From NCBI GenBank assembly GCA_963556195.1, contig OY744529.1, positions 61,231,580 to 61,295,579 of the forward strand: a stretch of DNA of 64,000 nt, read 5' to 3'. Source of the stretch: Sepiola atlantica (taxonomy: Eukaryota > Mollusca > Cephalopoda > Sepiida > Sepiolidae). The first letter of the stretch is position 1; every line of letters begins with the position of its first letter. The notes under the pieces are model-generated. The model worked only from the letters and a program-made list of their open reading frames with translations. It made no database searches and was not told the DNA's origin. Shown piece by piece: positions 23,058 through 35,055 of the stretch. The position numbers and the translations under genes are program-made.

Positions 23058-24739
23058 ATAGCAGCAACAATAAGAAAAACTAATAGAAAGATAAACATGT
23101 GTAGATCTCGATATCTATTGCATGACAAATATCACAAATTTATCAGATAACAATTTTCACCAAAATTAGAATATATATGTATTGCTATTTTATGGTACTT
23201 TAACCAAAACCATAAATTAAGAGTTCTAATGTGAAACCCCACAAACGCAATTTTCACAGTAAATGATTGAAAATTATGATTTATTAACAGGACGACATAT
23301 CGGATATTTTTTTACATCTGGGCTCAACACTTGAACTATTTAACGAACTTTTGATTCCACATTTTATCATTATTATGGAGCAATAATAAATTGTTTGATT
23401 TTCTGTTATTAACAAAAGATTAAATTTCTTTTCCAATTTAGGTAAATTGCTATCTCATGCATGTCTCTGTTCCCGGGTGAAACCAAGATTTTTTCGGTGA
23501 TCGCCAGTAATTAAAATATTTAGCACAAATTTTGTTCGAATTTAAGCAAGAACTAATGAATGTAATAGTTGATTTGTGGGAATGTTCCAATTTTCAGCAC
23601 CAGCATAGTAATGAAGCCATACTCTTATTGGGGTAAAAAACAACCAAATATCGATCACAATTTTGGGTAGATTTTGTGAGCATTATAATCAAGTGATTTT
23701 CATATAATTGAAAATGTTTCTAATTTTGCGAATCGATCAATAAAGAAAATTCCATAAGTTACCTAATTCATTAATTTTATGATAAAACTAAACTTAATGA
23801 AAAACATTTTCATAACAAACTTTTTATCTGCAAATTGAAAAGATCACTGATTTTTTATACATACAATACAGAGATGATTAAAATTAGGTGTATGTGAATT
23901 TTTACTACCCTAGTGGGAGTAAGAAGATTTTTTCTGTGATCATCAGTATTAGAATCACGTAACACGTATTAATCAAAACATATCAGATTTGTAAGAAAAA
24001 TTAGTGTAATATTAGATATTTACTAATTATGGGGGGGTATTTTATGAGAAAACAGAGTTCAAATTGTTTGCATTTACATTCAAAACACTCTAAATCAATC
24101 AGAGTTCAAGCCTACACTGTGTCCATCGTCGGAATCATGATTAGCTAGACAGAAATGCAACATATGGAGCCGGCCGTCTTAACTGCCATCAAATGAATAT
24201 CGCAACAAGAAGATTTAAAAGAAGGTTTCTATCTTATTGCACTTATTAAAATAGAAAGTAAAAATAATATTACATCAGCCAATAAATTTGGACAATGTTT
24301 ATTTGCAAAATTCATTGTTTACAAGAATGATCTCAAAGAATATCAGTCACAATTTGTTAAAGAATCGGTTATAGGCTAAGAATTAAATATGAAGTGAATG
24401 CACATTAATGAATAAGTGTGAGGTATTGGGTTAGAAAGACGGTAAAGTCTGTGATATTATTTCTCAAAAAAAATGTTAAACATGCTAAAACATGAGTTGT
24501 CTCGTCCTGCAATCTCTACAATTTGAAAAAAATGTAAAAAAAATCATTAATAACAATTTTTGTTTTATTTTGGGGAAAAATTGATGGATATTTTTTAAAT
24601 ATTTGTTAATAGTGTCTTAGTGTGTGTGTGAGGAGGAGGGGCTTATGCAGTTATTCTAGCGGGTGCATCAGAGTTTTGCTGGTGTCTCCAGTACTTGTTT
24701 CATTTAAATGACCATTAATCCTAATTTTGAGCGGATTTT
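23055..24739. repeat. Diffuse, diverged repeats in AT-rich sequence
   Basis: The word AAGATTTTTTCGGTGATCGC (23,489) has a relative AAGATTTTTTCTGTGATCAT (23,925) in the same orientation about 436 bp on, and nearby sequence shows further weak similarity. No coding signal. It may be the worn upstream part of the tandem duplication that follows. Confidence 0.4.
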
Positions 24740-25600
24740 GAGCAAAAACGAAATAAATAAATTGTATATATTTGCATAAAATTACCATTTAGACCGACAG
24801 GGTCAAACCAGAAATTTTTTGAAAAATCTGGCTCAGTTTTTTGGTTCGTCATTCATGGTCATAGAATTGCAGAGAACATTTTTGAATAACTAATGAACAA
24901 ATTTAGAGAAAATCAGAAGATTAACAGACAGTCCTTTGTGATTAATATTGCGGATCAAAAAATGTTTCCTTAGTACTACTAGTAAAAAGTCCATCTTATG
25001 AATGGTGAAAACATATTTACTTACTTGGAGTTGGCTCTGATTGAATCCAGAAATTATTTTCTCTCAAATTTCTAAAAACTACCTAATCTGATATGCTCAA
25101 ATAGCTTCATTAGCTCTTAAAATTGTAGGTTCACACAAAAACAAAAACTATCATTTTAGTGACTACTGGGACCTCATGTTTTTTTTGTATTTTTTTCTTT
25201 TTTCTTTAAACAGAGTATTAATTGATGTGGTTTGAAAGAATCTGATTGAGGAGTAAAGGGAGATAAATGATATTTCTTGGATCAATTTATGCTAAATTTA
25301 AACAGAAAACGGTATTTTAGATATTTGCATAAAATTCCATTTTGCAGACATTCTATTGCCTTTAATGACAAACCAGTTTTTTTAGCAAACTTTGGTTCAG
25401 TCATTTTTCATATAACTCCGTTTAGAATTTCCTGAAAACTAATCAGCCAATTGTGAGAACATCAGAAGATTCACGGACTCACATCCACTGACAAGAACAT
25501 ATCATTTCTAATTAACAACTGCGACAAAAAATAATAACTTTTTGTAATTTTCCTTGAGTTAAAAAGACCTATTAGATGCAACTTTCTTTCTCTTCTGCAT
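24740..25600. repeat. Diverged tandem duplication, unit about 545 bp
   Basis: The blocks ATTTGCATAAAATTACCATTT (24,770) and ATTTGCATAAAATTCCATTTT (25,324) begin two related segments. Both continue with a CAGAAATTT/CAGTTTTTT region, TGGTTC/GGCTCAG words and ACATCAGAAGATT / AATCAGAAGATTAACAGAC. No protein motif is visible. The duplication ends at a (TA)n tract. Confidence 0.6.
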
Positions 25601-25607
25601 AAAGCTT

Positions 25608-25609
<2 letters not shown>

Positions 25610-25665
<56 letters not shown>
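25610..25665. repeat. (TA)n microsatellite
   Basis: About 27 TA units directly upstream of a Penelope-like fragment. Confidence 0.9.
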
Positions 25666-25678
25666 TTTCAATAATAGC

Positions 25679-25933
25679 CACATGGCTACGTACACTTCTC
25701 TAGCTGTGCATATCTGGTACCTAAAGAATAGAAACATTAATTATAAACTCAAGTGGAATGTGATCAAGAAAATTAAATCCTATCAACCGCTAGATAGGTA
25801 CTGTTCATTATGTAGGCAAGAAGCCCTAGCCATCATCAAATATAAAGGAGCTCTTCTAAATAAAAAAGATGAGGGGATATCGAGCTGTCTACACAAAACC
25901 TGGTACGAATACAACAACTTTAAGGTCCCTTAA
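25679..25933 (+). pseudogene. Penelope-like element C-terminal fragment (GIY-YIG end)
   Basis: The frame reads T-S-L-A-V-H-I-W-Y-L-K-N-R-N-I-N-Y, then K-L-K-W-N-V-I-K-K-I, then D-R-Y-C-S-L-C-R-Q-E-A-L-A-I-I and L-L-N-K-K-D-E-G-I-S-S-C-L-H-K. This matches the end of the GIY-YIG endonuclease of Penelope-like elements: an L-x-x-x-I-W-x-L-K helix, a Y/K-x-W strand, and a C-x-L-C-x-x-E-x-L-x-I motif. The GIY-YIG core itself is absent, and the fragment begins at the (TA)n tract, so the copy is 5'-truncated there. The C-rich sequence down to about 26,520 probably is its 3' untranslated region. Confidence 0.75.
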
Positions 25934-26555
25934 ATCTTCACTCTTACTCCCCTCTACATCCCCGCCCCTATGTCTACCCCTTCATACACTTAATTGAGGA
26001 ATAGTCATGATCCTAATATAGTCCAATGTCAGGCCACTGATAACCCCAAGCAATAATATCTACTAATCAGCTAGTAACTGACTACGTACAACTCGAGGTA
26101 AGAATTAGCTAAGTTACCTCAAGATACCTCAACCTTGTCCATGTCAGGCAGCACCCATATATTAGTATATAATATAAATCCACATTACTAATACCGCCTG
26201 TCCTCCGATAATACCATCTCGATAATTTGATCAATTTCCACTTTAGAGGATCCCATCCCCCTTGATACACATCCTACAACGGCCATACTCCCTATAGTTA
26301 ATACTTAGTTCCCTATACCCGAACCCCCACCCCCATAAGCCCTGAATCTGTAGCTCTCTAATAATCTCCATATTGCCTTAACCCCAAAACCCCACCGTAA
26401 CTCATGAGCAGACGTCAGATATCTTCTCTCTACTTTCCCAGGTGGTCTGATATGTTTAAGCATTAATATAACTCTAAAAGACCTATATAATGGAGAAAAA
26501 AGTAACATAGAATTAGTAAACTCTTCTTCCTATAAATTAAAACCCACAAATTATA
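25934..26555 (+). other. C-rich non-coding sequence, likely Penelope-like 3' region
   Basis: No gene is visible. The plus strand is C-rich and G-poor, like the coding fragment upstream and the other Penelope-like relic at 46.6-47.9 kb. Assignment to the element is inference. Confidence 0.4.
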
Positions 26556-26600
26556 ATTATTATCATCATCATCATCATCATCATTATTATTATTATTATT
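26556..26600. repeat. (ATC)n(ATT)n microsatellite at R4-like 3' end
   Basis: ATTATCATC units pass into ATT units, then TTTACTCACTAGGAG. On the minus strand the R4-like element ends TAGTGAGTAAATAATAATAA, so this tract is the (TAA)n at its 3' end. Confidence 0.85.
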
Positions 26601-28149
26601 TACTCACTAGGAGTTATCACACTGGTCATCGTCAGTGGTCACCCACTGCCGACAACCTGTGGTATTCCCTGGAGTCTGAGTGACAACAAGTCTCTTCAGG
26701 CCTCCAGTATGCTCCACCTCTTTTCGTTCATCACCGCTGATGACCTTGCGGTAATCGCAACAGCCACCTACCAACGATTTCCCGCTGATAAGGGCCATTG
26801 GTCCCCTCTGGGGCCCGAGTGGCAACAAGCCTTCCCAAGGTCCCAGAGCTGTCCGCGCTCTTCCAGTGGAGGTCTGGTTTTGCGCTTTCCCTCCTCGACC
26901 CTCTGTCCATAATTTTCGTGGCGTCAGCCTATGCTTGCGCCTCTCTCGTGCGGTTGTATTTTCCCCGGTTCTGTTGTTTTGTGCTTCCATGTGTTTGTTC
27001 TCCATTCGTTGCTTATGTGGGTTGGTTTCCGCATTCGAGGACATTTCTCAGGATTGTAGCTGCTTTGATCATTACTGTCCTTTGTATGGTCTCAGTTATC
27101 CCTTTGATTCCTATTTCTTCTAGTCTTTTCTCCATGTTTTTGGGGACTGTTCCTAGTGCTCCTATGATTATTGGTGTTATACTGACTTTCTTCATGTTCC
27201 ATATTCCTTTCAATTCTCTGGCAAGTTCAGTATATTTGCTTCTCTTTTCCGTCTCTTTGATCTTCACTCTGTGGTCTGCTGGAACGGCAAAGTCCACGAT
27301 TTTGCAGGATTTTTCTTTCTTGTTGATTATTATCATATCCGGTCTCCTTGCTGTTATGGGTTTGTCTGTTTGTACATTCATATCCCATATGATTTTGTGT
27401 TTTTCGTTTTCTAGTACAGTTTCTGGTTTGTGTTTGTACCGTTTTCTTGCATATTCGAAATTCAGTTGTTTGCACATTTCCCGGTGTACTTCTTTCCCCA
27501 TGCTGTCATGTCTGTTCTTGTATTCCCTTTGTGCTAGCTTGCTGCATTCACTTATTATATGATTTATCGTTTCGTCTCTTTGTCCACACAATCTGCATTT
27601 GCTGTTTTCCTGGGTTTTATCTATCTTTGCTTTAATAAAGTTTGTCCTAATCGCATTGTTCTGTGCGGCCGTCAGCAGAGATTCTGTTTCTCTGTTCAGG
27701 TTTCCTTTTCTTAGCCATGCCCAGCTGTTTTCATTGGCTTCATCGCTTGTGAGTCTTATAAAGCGTCCATGTAGTTGTTTTTCTTCCCACTTTTCCTTTC
27801 TTGTCTTTTTGTTTCTGGGTTCAGTGCTTCCGGGGTTGTTTGTTGGGCTGGTGTCTCTTGCTGTGGTGATCAGTCTTTCCGTGTTCTGGGTTACATATTT
27901 CTCCAGCTCTTTTTTGGTGTCTTCCACACAGTCTTCTATACTTACCAGTCCTCTACCTCCTTCATTTCTTTTCACGTAGAGTCTGTCCGTGTCGTCTTTT
28001 GGGTGCAGTGCATTGTGCATAGTCATTAGTTTTCTAGTTCTTTGGTCGAGGTGCCTGAGTTTTTCTTTGGTCCAGCCTATGAATGGTCCAGAGTATCTTA
28101 TTAGTGATACAGCCCATGTGTTTATCCCTTTTACTAGGTTTCTGCTATA

Positions 28150-28150
<1 letters not shown>
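26601..28150 (-). mobile_element. R4/Dong-like LINE, 5'-truncated
   Basis: A 1.55-kb minus-strand segment is bounded on both sides by (ATT)n/(TAA)n tracts. It holds an open C-terminal coding part (27,013-28,150) and about 410 bp of 3' untranslated region. A second, decayed copy on the plus strand (48,465-49,330) shares the coding part and the start of the 3' region (CAGACCTCCACTGG against CAGACCTCCATTGG). Being flanked by TAA repeats fits the reported preference of Dong-type elements for such targets (knowledge from memory). The element lacks the reverse-transcriptase palm and cannot move alone. Confidence 0.75.
27013..28150 (-). pseudogene. C-terminal part of R4-like LINE protein with restriction-like endonuclease
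   Basis: An open frame of about 380 residues continues without a stop from the (ATT)n tract. Upstream it would be read as poly-Ile, which is repeat sequence and not protein. The frame starts after the RT palm: T-R-K-L-M-T-M-H-N-A-L-H-P-K-D, then R-L-Y-V-K-R-N-E-G-G-R-G-L, as in R4-type thumb regions. It then carries a zinc-knuckle-like CRLCGQRDETINHIISEC (C-x2-C-x8-H-x4-C spacing), and a restriction-like nuclease core R-P-D-M-I-I-I-N-K-K followed 14 residues after the PD aspartate by D in K-I-V-D-F-A-V-P. The end reads TPIIIGALGTVPKNM then I-L-R-N-V-L-E-C-G. The open state suggests a fairly young insertion, but it lacks the RT catalytic domain and start, so it is annotated as a partial gene. 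Confidence 0.8.

Positions 28151-28214
<64 letters not shown>
28151..28214. repeat. (ATT)n microsatellite at R4-like 5' junction
   Basis: About 21 ATT units. The R4-like coding frame passes directly into it, so the truncation point of the element lies inside or at the edge of the tract. Confidence 0.95.
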
Positions 28215-28217
<3 letters not shown>

Positions 28218-28389
28218 CCAGCATAAATAAGATATTATCCTTGCACTTTAACCAACTCGAAACTTCTCCTAGCTTAGAGGAAACTAATGAAGTGATATGC
28301 TACCACTAATCCGAGAGGCGGCGATGGGACCATAGTTTGGTACATTCTAAATATGATTAGGATTGGTACGATTATGTTCTTCAGCGTTT

Positions 28390-28475
28390 CTACTCCAATT
28401 ATTATTAATATTATTATCATGATCATTATTATCATGATCATTATCATTGTTCTTATTATTACTATTATTATTATT

Positions 28476-28506
<31 letters not shown>

Positions 28507-28507
28507 T
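28390..28507. repeat. (ATT)n followed by (AAT)n, self-complementary
   Basis: ATT-type units including ATCATGATCATTATTATCATGATC pass into TTATTATTA then AATAATAATAA. The two halves can pair with one another. Confidence 0.85.
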
Positions 28508-28509
28508 TG

Positions 28510-30345
28510 CACTTTCTTATTGTCACGATAATCTCCTTCTACCTCAAATTGTTTATATCTCACCATACCCCTTCCCTCCACTATCATTAATAAAAAAACA
28601 AACAAAGGTGGTAATTACTAGCACAATTAAGACCATTGCCTATTTACTTTTGAAGGCGTATAACTAGTTAGAATATAGTAAATTAAATTTCCCCCTCCCT
28701 TGCTATAATATTGTCCTGTCTGCTCGATCCAAATTGGTACCTCATAACAACCCCAAAGGTGCCTTTTGCCTATTGCCAAATTTCTTTAAATAATTTACCA
28801 ATACGCTAGGAATGTACGTCGATAAGGGTGTAAGTCTGTGAATGTAAATCGATGTGGGTGTGTGAGTGCGTGTGTCCAACTGTAAGGAACTAATCTAACC
28901 AAAATGCAGTCCCCCTATACAACATCTAAAAGAAGTACCTAATGACTCTAATCTCTAAATAAACACTTTCACAAATATGAGTCATCTTATCCCAATGCTA
29001 TAAAGCTGGAATTTTCTCTCCCAATCCAACAATTCAACTCGTCTCTGTTCATTCTTTCTGCAGACCTAAGATTTAATGTCCAACTGTCCATATTAAACTC
29101 CCACCCCTAACTTAGCCCTACGAACTCAAAAATCCCAAACGTGAGGCACTTTCATTCCAGCACTTAAGCAATAACAGTAACATTCGGCTGATTTCCACAA
29201 GAAACTCTACTGTGGGCGAATAACTACAAATGGCCGTTATGACTCTCCTAACCAACTGGATTCCATACATAAAACTATGTAAAAGGAATTATAAGGTTAA
29301 AAAGAACTTAAGCCTCGGAGGTATGACGACATCTTTTTCCCAATGGAATGTGGGTTAAAATCAATTTATTCATTTCCTCCAACCAATTCATCCAGGAACT
29401 ATATCCGATCATCGAAGCACAGATTCTGTTTGCTTCGATTTTCTCCAAAATAAGTCCTAACGGCTTGACTCTATTTACAATATTTCTTGAAATACTTCAC
29501 CCTCCCACATCTAATGTCATTCCAGTTTGACTTATTGGTTTGAACGCTGAATTGGTATATGACCACAATGGGACATAGATGGTATTTATTTCCTGTAAAG
29601 CGGGTTCTCTCCTCCTTATGGACTAGTGGAATTAATAAGAAACTTTTTCTCCTCCCTCATATCTCACATGTACTAATGCACTTGTCTGTGCAATACTGTT
29701 AGTATAGTCCCAACTATACTCCTATTTATTACATCCCTTATTTCCTGGTCACCCCTGACCCTTCTCCTATAATAATTTTTAGAGGGTGTTTTTCTCCTCC
29801 TAAAAATTACCATTGTCCATACATTCCCATGTGCTCTTCCTCCTCCCCCTCTCTTGTCCTACTCATCTTCTTGCGGGATGTTTTCATAAAAAACCTTTAG
29901 AAAAGGAGCCTTGATAATATTCAACCTTTGTTTTCTAAACTTATTTATGCTTCTATTTTATTTTTATTTATATTTCTAGGTTGTTTTTAATTCATACTTT
30001 TATTTTATTTATTTTATTTTATTTTAATATCAATTATTTCTTTTATATTTATCTTATATTTTGATTTTGTATTTCTAATTTTTATTATCATCTCCTTATT
30101 GGTACTTATGTTTTTTATCTTTATTTTTAAAATTTTTCCTTTATTCTATATTATTAGTTTACTATTTTATTCTTTTTTTTTTTTTTATTTATTTATAATT
30201 TTATTAACTTTCTTTATATATCTTTATATATATATTTTTTATTCTTTTATACTTTTTTATTATTATACTTACTTTTCTTTTCTTTTTTATTTTATTCTGT
30301 TTTACTTCATTTTTTTATCCTTTTATTTTTTTCCTTTTTATATTT
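28510..30345. other. Gene-free stretch, C-rich then T-rich
   Basis: From 28,680 to about 29,880 the plus strand is rich in A, C and T and poor in G. From about 29,930 to 30,345 it becomes a T-rich low-complexity tract of TTTAT-type words. I recognise no coding segment or RNA gene. Confidence 0.5.
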
Positions 30346-30392
30346 TACTAGCGGGGCTACCCGGCGTTGCTCGGGGTCATAAAAACATATAA
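30346..30392 (+). repeat. ACTAGC...CCCGGCG interspersed repeat end
   Basis: ACTAGCGGGGCTACCCGGCG followed by TTGCTCGGGGTCATAAAAAC. This is the same block as at 51,889 (plus strand) and 4,618-4,658 (minus strand). It follows a T-rich tract, as the other copies follow or precede AT tracts. Confidence 0.55.
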
Positions 30393-30624
30393 TTGAAGAA
30401 AAATCGCGTGTGTAACATCTTTATATTAAAACTTCTATTTCGGTCCCTCTCTCTATAGCCGTCTCTTTATCTTTCTACTTTTCTCTTCCCTGGTCGCCCC
30501 ATTTCACCGCTACTTTCTAATTTGGCCTTTTGCGAAAGCTGTTTCTTCCCCACCATTTCATCCTACGTTTCCCAGGACAATAGTATGACTTATTTCTATA
30601 AAAAGTACAACCTCTGTCTGCGCC

Positions 30625-31749
30625 TTCTATATAAGTACTTATCTCCGCCCCGGTGTTTATACTATATACATATCTATTGCCACCCCGGTGCGCATACTAT
30701 ATACATACCTATCGCCACCCCAGTGCACATAATATATACATACCTTTCGTAACCACGGTGCAGATACTATATAAGTACCTATCACCGCCCTGGGTGCAGA
30801 TACAATATAAGTACCTATCGCCGCCACAGTGCGAATGCTAAATATGTAGCTATTACCGCCCCAGTGTGCATACTGCATAAGTACCTATCACTGCCCCGAT
30901 GCAAATACTAAAAATGTACATATCGCTGCCCTGGTGCGAATGCTAAATACGTACCTTTCGCCGCCCTGGTGCCCGTTATATATATGTACCTATCGCCGCC
31001 CCGCTGCGCGTGCTGTATACGTACCGATCGCCGCCCCGGAGCGCATGCTAAATACATACATATCACCGGCCCGGTGCACATGCTATATACGTACTTATTG
31101 CCGCCCATGTGCACATGCAATATACGTACCTATCGCCACCCCTGAATGCTAAATACGTACCTATCGCCGCCCCGGTGTGAATGCTTAATATGTACCTATT
31201 GCAGCCCCGGTGCGAATGCTAAATACATACCTATCGCCCACCCGGTGCGAATGCTGAATACGTACCTATCGCCGCCCCCTTGTGCGTGCTATATACGTAC
31301 CTATCGCCGCCCCGTTGCGCAGGCTATATACGTACTTATCCCCGCCCCACTGTGCGTGCTATATACGTACCGATCGCCGCCCCGGAGCGCATTCTAAATA
31401 CATATTTATCACTGGCCCGGTGCACATGCTGTATACGTACTTATTGCCGTCTATGTGCACATGCTATATACGTACCTATCGACGACCCAGTGTGCATACT
31501 ACATATGTACATATCGCTGCCTCAGTTCGAATACTAAATATGTACATATCGCTGCCCTGGTGTGAATGCTAAATACGTACCTATCGCCACCCCGGTGTGA
31601 ATGCTAAATACGTACCTATCGGCACCCCTATGCACTACTATATACGTACCTATTGCCACTCCAGTGCACATACTATGTATATACCTATCGCCGGCCCGGT
31701 GCGCATACTATATTCGTACCTATTGCCACCCTAGTGCGCATACTATATT
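30625..31749. repeat. 35-bp minisatellite, about 32 copies
   Basis: The unit is 35 bp, with core words TACCTATCGCCGCCCCGGTG and CGAATGCTAAATACG or GCATACTATATACG. Copies differ by scattered substitutions. The plus strand is C-rich and the units carry several CpGs. Because 35 is not a multiple of three, any open frame rotates and repeats every 35 residues; this explains the long open frames without invoking a protein. Confidence 0.95.
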
Positions 31750-31930
31750 TTTTTGGCACCACCCAAGAAAACTTTTTTTTTCATCCTCCCACATACTTAG
31801 AAATATTTTTAATTTAAAAGAAAAATTTACCCCCCCCCCCCCCCCCGAAAGAAAAATTTTTTTTTTACTCTTCCCCTTACATAGAAATATTTTCAGTTAA
31901 AGAAAGAAAAAAAAATTTCCGAGGTGCCTC
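31750..31930. repeat. Low-complexity spacer with C17 run and duplicated segment
   Basis: A T/A-rich segment containing CATAC/CTTAC then TTAGAAATATTTT or ATAGAAATATTTT is present twice, separated by a pure run of about 17 C. It joins two different minisatellite arrays. Confidence 0.7.
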
Positions 31931-32290
31931 GGTCATATCAAAGAACCATACTGCAGAAGCCTCCGGGTCCTATATTGTAGAAGCACCCCTGGTGCTGGGT
32001 CCTATACTGTAGAAGAACTCCTAGCTGCTATACTGCAGACCACCCAGGGTCCCTATTCTTCATAGGCCTACGGGTCCTATATTGTAGAAGCACCCCCGGT
32101 ACTGGGTCCTATATTGTAGAAACACCCCTGGTCCCCATACTGGAGAAGCACCCCTAGTCCTTATACTGGAGAAGCACCCATTGTCCCTATTCTGCAGAAT
32201 CCTCCGGGTCCTAAATTTAGAAGCACCCCTGGTGCTGGGTCCTATACTGTAGAAGCACCCATGGTCCCTATACTGGAGAAGCACTTATCT
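31931..32290. repeat. Minisatellite of 26-35 bp units (TATACTGTAGAAGCACC core)
   Basis: Units contain TATACTGTAGAAGCACC or TATACTGGAGAAGCACC followed by CCTGGTCC, with longer variants holding CCTGGTGCTGGGTCC. The periods are 26 and about 34 bp. Confidence 0.85.
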
Positions 32291-32645
32291 TTCTAGGGAC
32301 CGTTATACTTTAGAAGCACCAACATTCCTGGGGGGACCGTCATACTTTAGAAGCATCAACATTTGTGGGGACCGTTATACTGTAGAAGCACCAATATTTC
32401 TAGGGATCGTTATACTTTAGAAGCACCAACGTTCCTGGGGAGGGACCGTTATACTTTAGAAGAACCAATATTTCTAGGGACCGTTATACTTTAGAAGCAC
32501 CAACATTCCTGTTGACCGTAATACTTTAGAAGCATCAACATTCCTGGGGACCATTATACTTCAGAAGCAACATTCCTGTGGGACCATTATACTTTAGAAG
32601 CACCAATATTTATAGGGACCGTTATACTTCAGAAGCACCTACATT
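32291..32645. repeat. 35-bp minisatellite related to the preceding array
   Basis: Units are GGGACCGTTATACTTTAGAA then GCACCAATATTTCTA (35 bp) with variants such as CAACATTCCTGGG. The core TATACTTTAGAAGCACC is shared with the array to the left, so both descend from one unit. Confidence 0.9.
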
Positions 32646-32892
32646 ACTTTGCAAATCAAGTAGGCCTCCTGAGAACTACTGACATCACTCTTACCAGTTG
32701 CCTTCCTATGTTGTTATTGATGCATCCGGACAGAAGTTATGGGATGACCTGATACAACCGGACACAATTTAGGGCAAGACGGGTACATCCGGCAAGGGAT
32801 TATGTAGCATGTTTAGTGAGTCAGCATTTTTATAAAGTTATTACATAAATACATTGGATAATTTCCAAATTACTACTGATTAACGTTGAAAA
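32646..32892. other. Unique spacer between minisatellites
   Basis: About 250 bp of non-repetitive sequence; no gene recognised. Confidence 0.6.
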
Positions 32893-35055
32893 AATGGATA
32901 TGTATCATGGATATGTATCATGTATCATGTATATGTATCATGTATATATATCGTGTATCATGTATATGTATCATGTATCATGTGTATGTATCATGTATAT
33001 GTATCATGTATATGTATCATATATACGTATATGTATCATGGATATGTATCATGTATAGGTATATATATCATGTATCGTGGATATGTATCATGTATCATGG
33101 ATATGAATCATGTATCATGGATATGTATCATGGATATGTATATGTATCATGGATATTTATCATGTATCATGGACATGTATAATGGATATGTATTATGGAT
33201 ATGTATCATGTATATGTATAATGTATATGTATCATGTATCATGTGTATGGATCATGTGTATGTATCATGGATATGTATCATGGATATGTATCATGTATCA
33301 TGGATATGTATCATGGATATGTGTATGTACCATGTATCATGGACATGTATCATGGACATGTATCATGGATATGTATCATGGATATGTATTATGGATATGT
33401 ATCATGGATATGTATCATGTATAATGAATATGTATCATGGATATGTATCATGGATATTTATCATGTATCATGAATACGTATAATGTATCATGGATATGTA
33501 TCATGTATCATGGATATGTATCATGGATATGTATCATGGATATGTATCATGGATATGTATCATGTATCATGGATATGTATCATGGATATGTATCATGGGC
33601 ATGTATTATGTATCACGGATATGTATCATGGATATGTATCATGTATCATGGATGTGTATCATAGATATGTATCATGTATCATAGGTACGTATCATGTATA
33701 CTGTATCATAGATATGTGTAATGTATCATAGATATGAATCATGTATCATGTATATGTAACATGTATATGTATATGTATGATGGGTATGTATATGTATCAT
33801 GGATATATATCATGGATGTGTGACATCTATCCTTGATATGTATCATGGATATGTATCATGTATATGTATCATGGATATGTATATGTATCATGGATATATA
33901 TATGTTTCATGGATATGTATCATGTATATGTATCATGTATCATACATATGTATCATGTATCATAGATATGTGATATATATCATAGATATGTATGATGTAT
34001 CATAGATATGTATCATGGATATGGATATGGATATGTATCATGGATATGTATCTTGTATATGTATCATGTATCTTGTATATGTATCATGTATATTGGATAT
34101 GTATGATGTATCATGGATATGTATCATGTATTCTGTATCATAGATATCCATTATGTGTCATGGATCATGGATATGCATCATGGATATGTATCATGTATTT
34201 TTATCATGTATCATAGATAGGTGTTATGTACCATAGATATTATCATGTATCATGGATATGTATCATGGATATGTATTATGTATCTTGGATATGTATCATG
34301 GATAGGTATCATTGATATGTATCATGTATCACAGATATGTATATGTATCATGGATATGTATCATGTACCACGGATAGGTATCATGGATATGTATCATGTA
34401 TCAAGGATATGTATCATGGATATATGTACCATGTATCAAGAATATGTATCGGGGATATGTATCATGGATATGTATCATGGATATGTATCATGTATCATGG
34501 ATATGTATCATGTATCATGGATATCTACAATGTATCATAGATATGTATCCGGGATATGTATCATGTATACTGGATATGTATCATGTATCATAGATATGTA
34601 TCATGTATCATATATATGTATCATGTATGTATATCATCGATATGTATCATGTATCACGGATATGTATCATTTGTCATTGATATTTATTATCGATATGTAT
34701 CATGTATCATAGATATGTATCGTGAATATGTATCATGGATATGTATCATGGATATATATTATGGATATCTATCATGGATATGTATCATAATATGTATCAT
34801 GGATATGTATCATGTATCATGGATATGTATAATGTATCATGGATATGTATCATGGATATGTATAAGTGATACGTATCATGTATCATGGCTATGTATCATG
34901 TATCATGGATATGTATAATGAATATGTATAATGTATCATGTGTCATAGATATGTATCATGTGTCATAGATATGTATCATGTATCATAGATATGTATCATG
35001 TATATGTCTCATAGATATGCATTATGTATCATAGATATGTATCATGTATCATAGA
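32893..35055. repeat. 13-bp minisatellite (CATGGATATGTAT) with shorter variants
   Basis: The unit CATGGATATGTAT is repeated over 2.1 kb, mixed with shorter CATGTAT units and later CATAGATATGTAT variants. Three units give 13 codons, so the plus strand shows long Met/Tyr/His/Ile/Cys-rich frames that are by-products of the repeat. Confidence 0.95.

Noticed and set aside
26798..27562. 254-codon open frame on the plus strand with membrane-like composition
   Set aside because: It is the antisense of the R4-like coding region, whose minus-strand frame has clear knuckle and nuclease motifs.
30653..31572. Cys/Tyr-rich open frames with a 35-residue period
   Set aside because: The 35-bp minisatellite lacks stops, so frames rotate through it. 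No start context, signal peptide or non-repeat flank suggests a gene.
32886..34918. Met/Tyr/His/Cys-rich open frames
   Set aside because: By-product of the 13-bp repeat CATGGATATGTAT.
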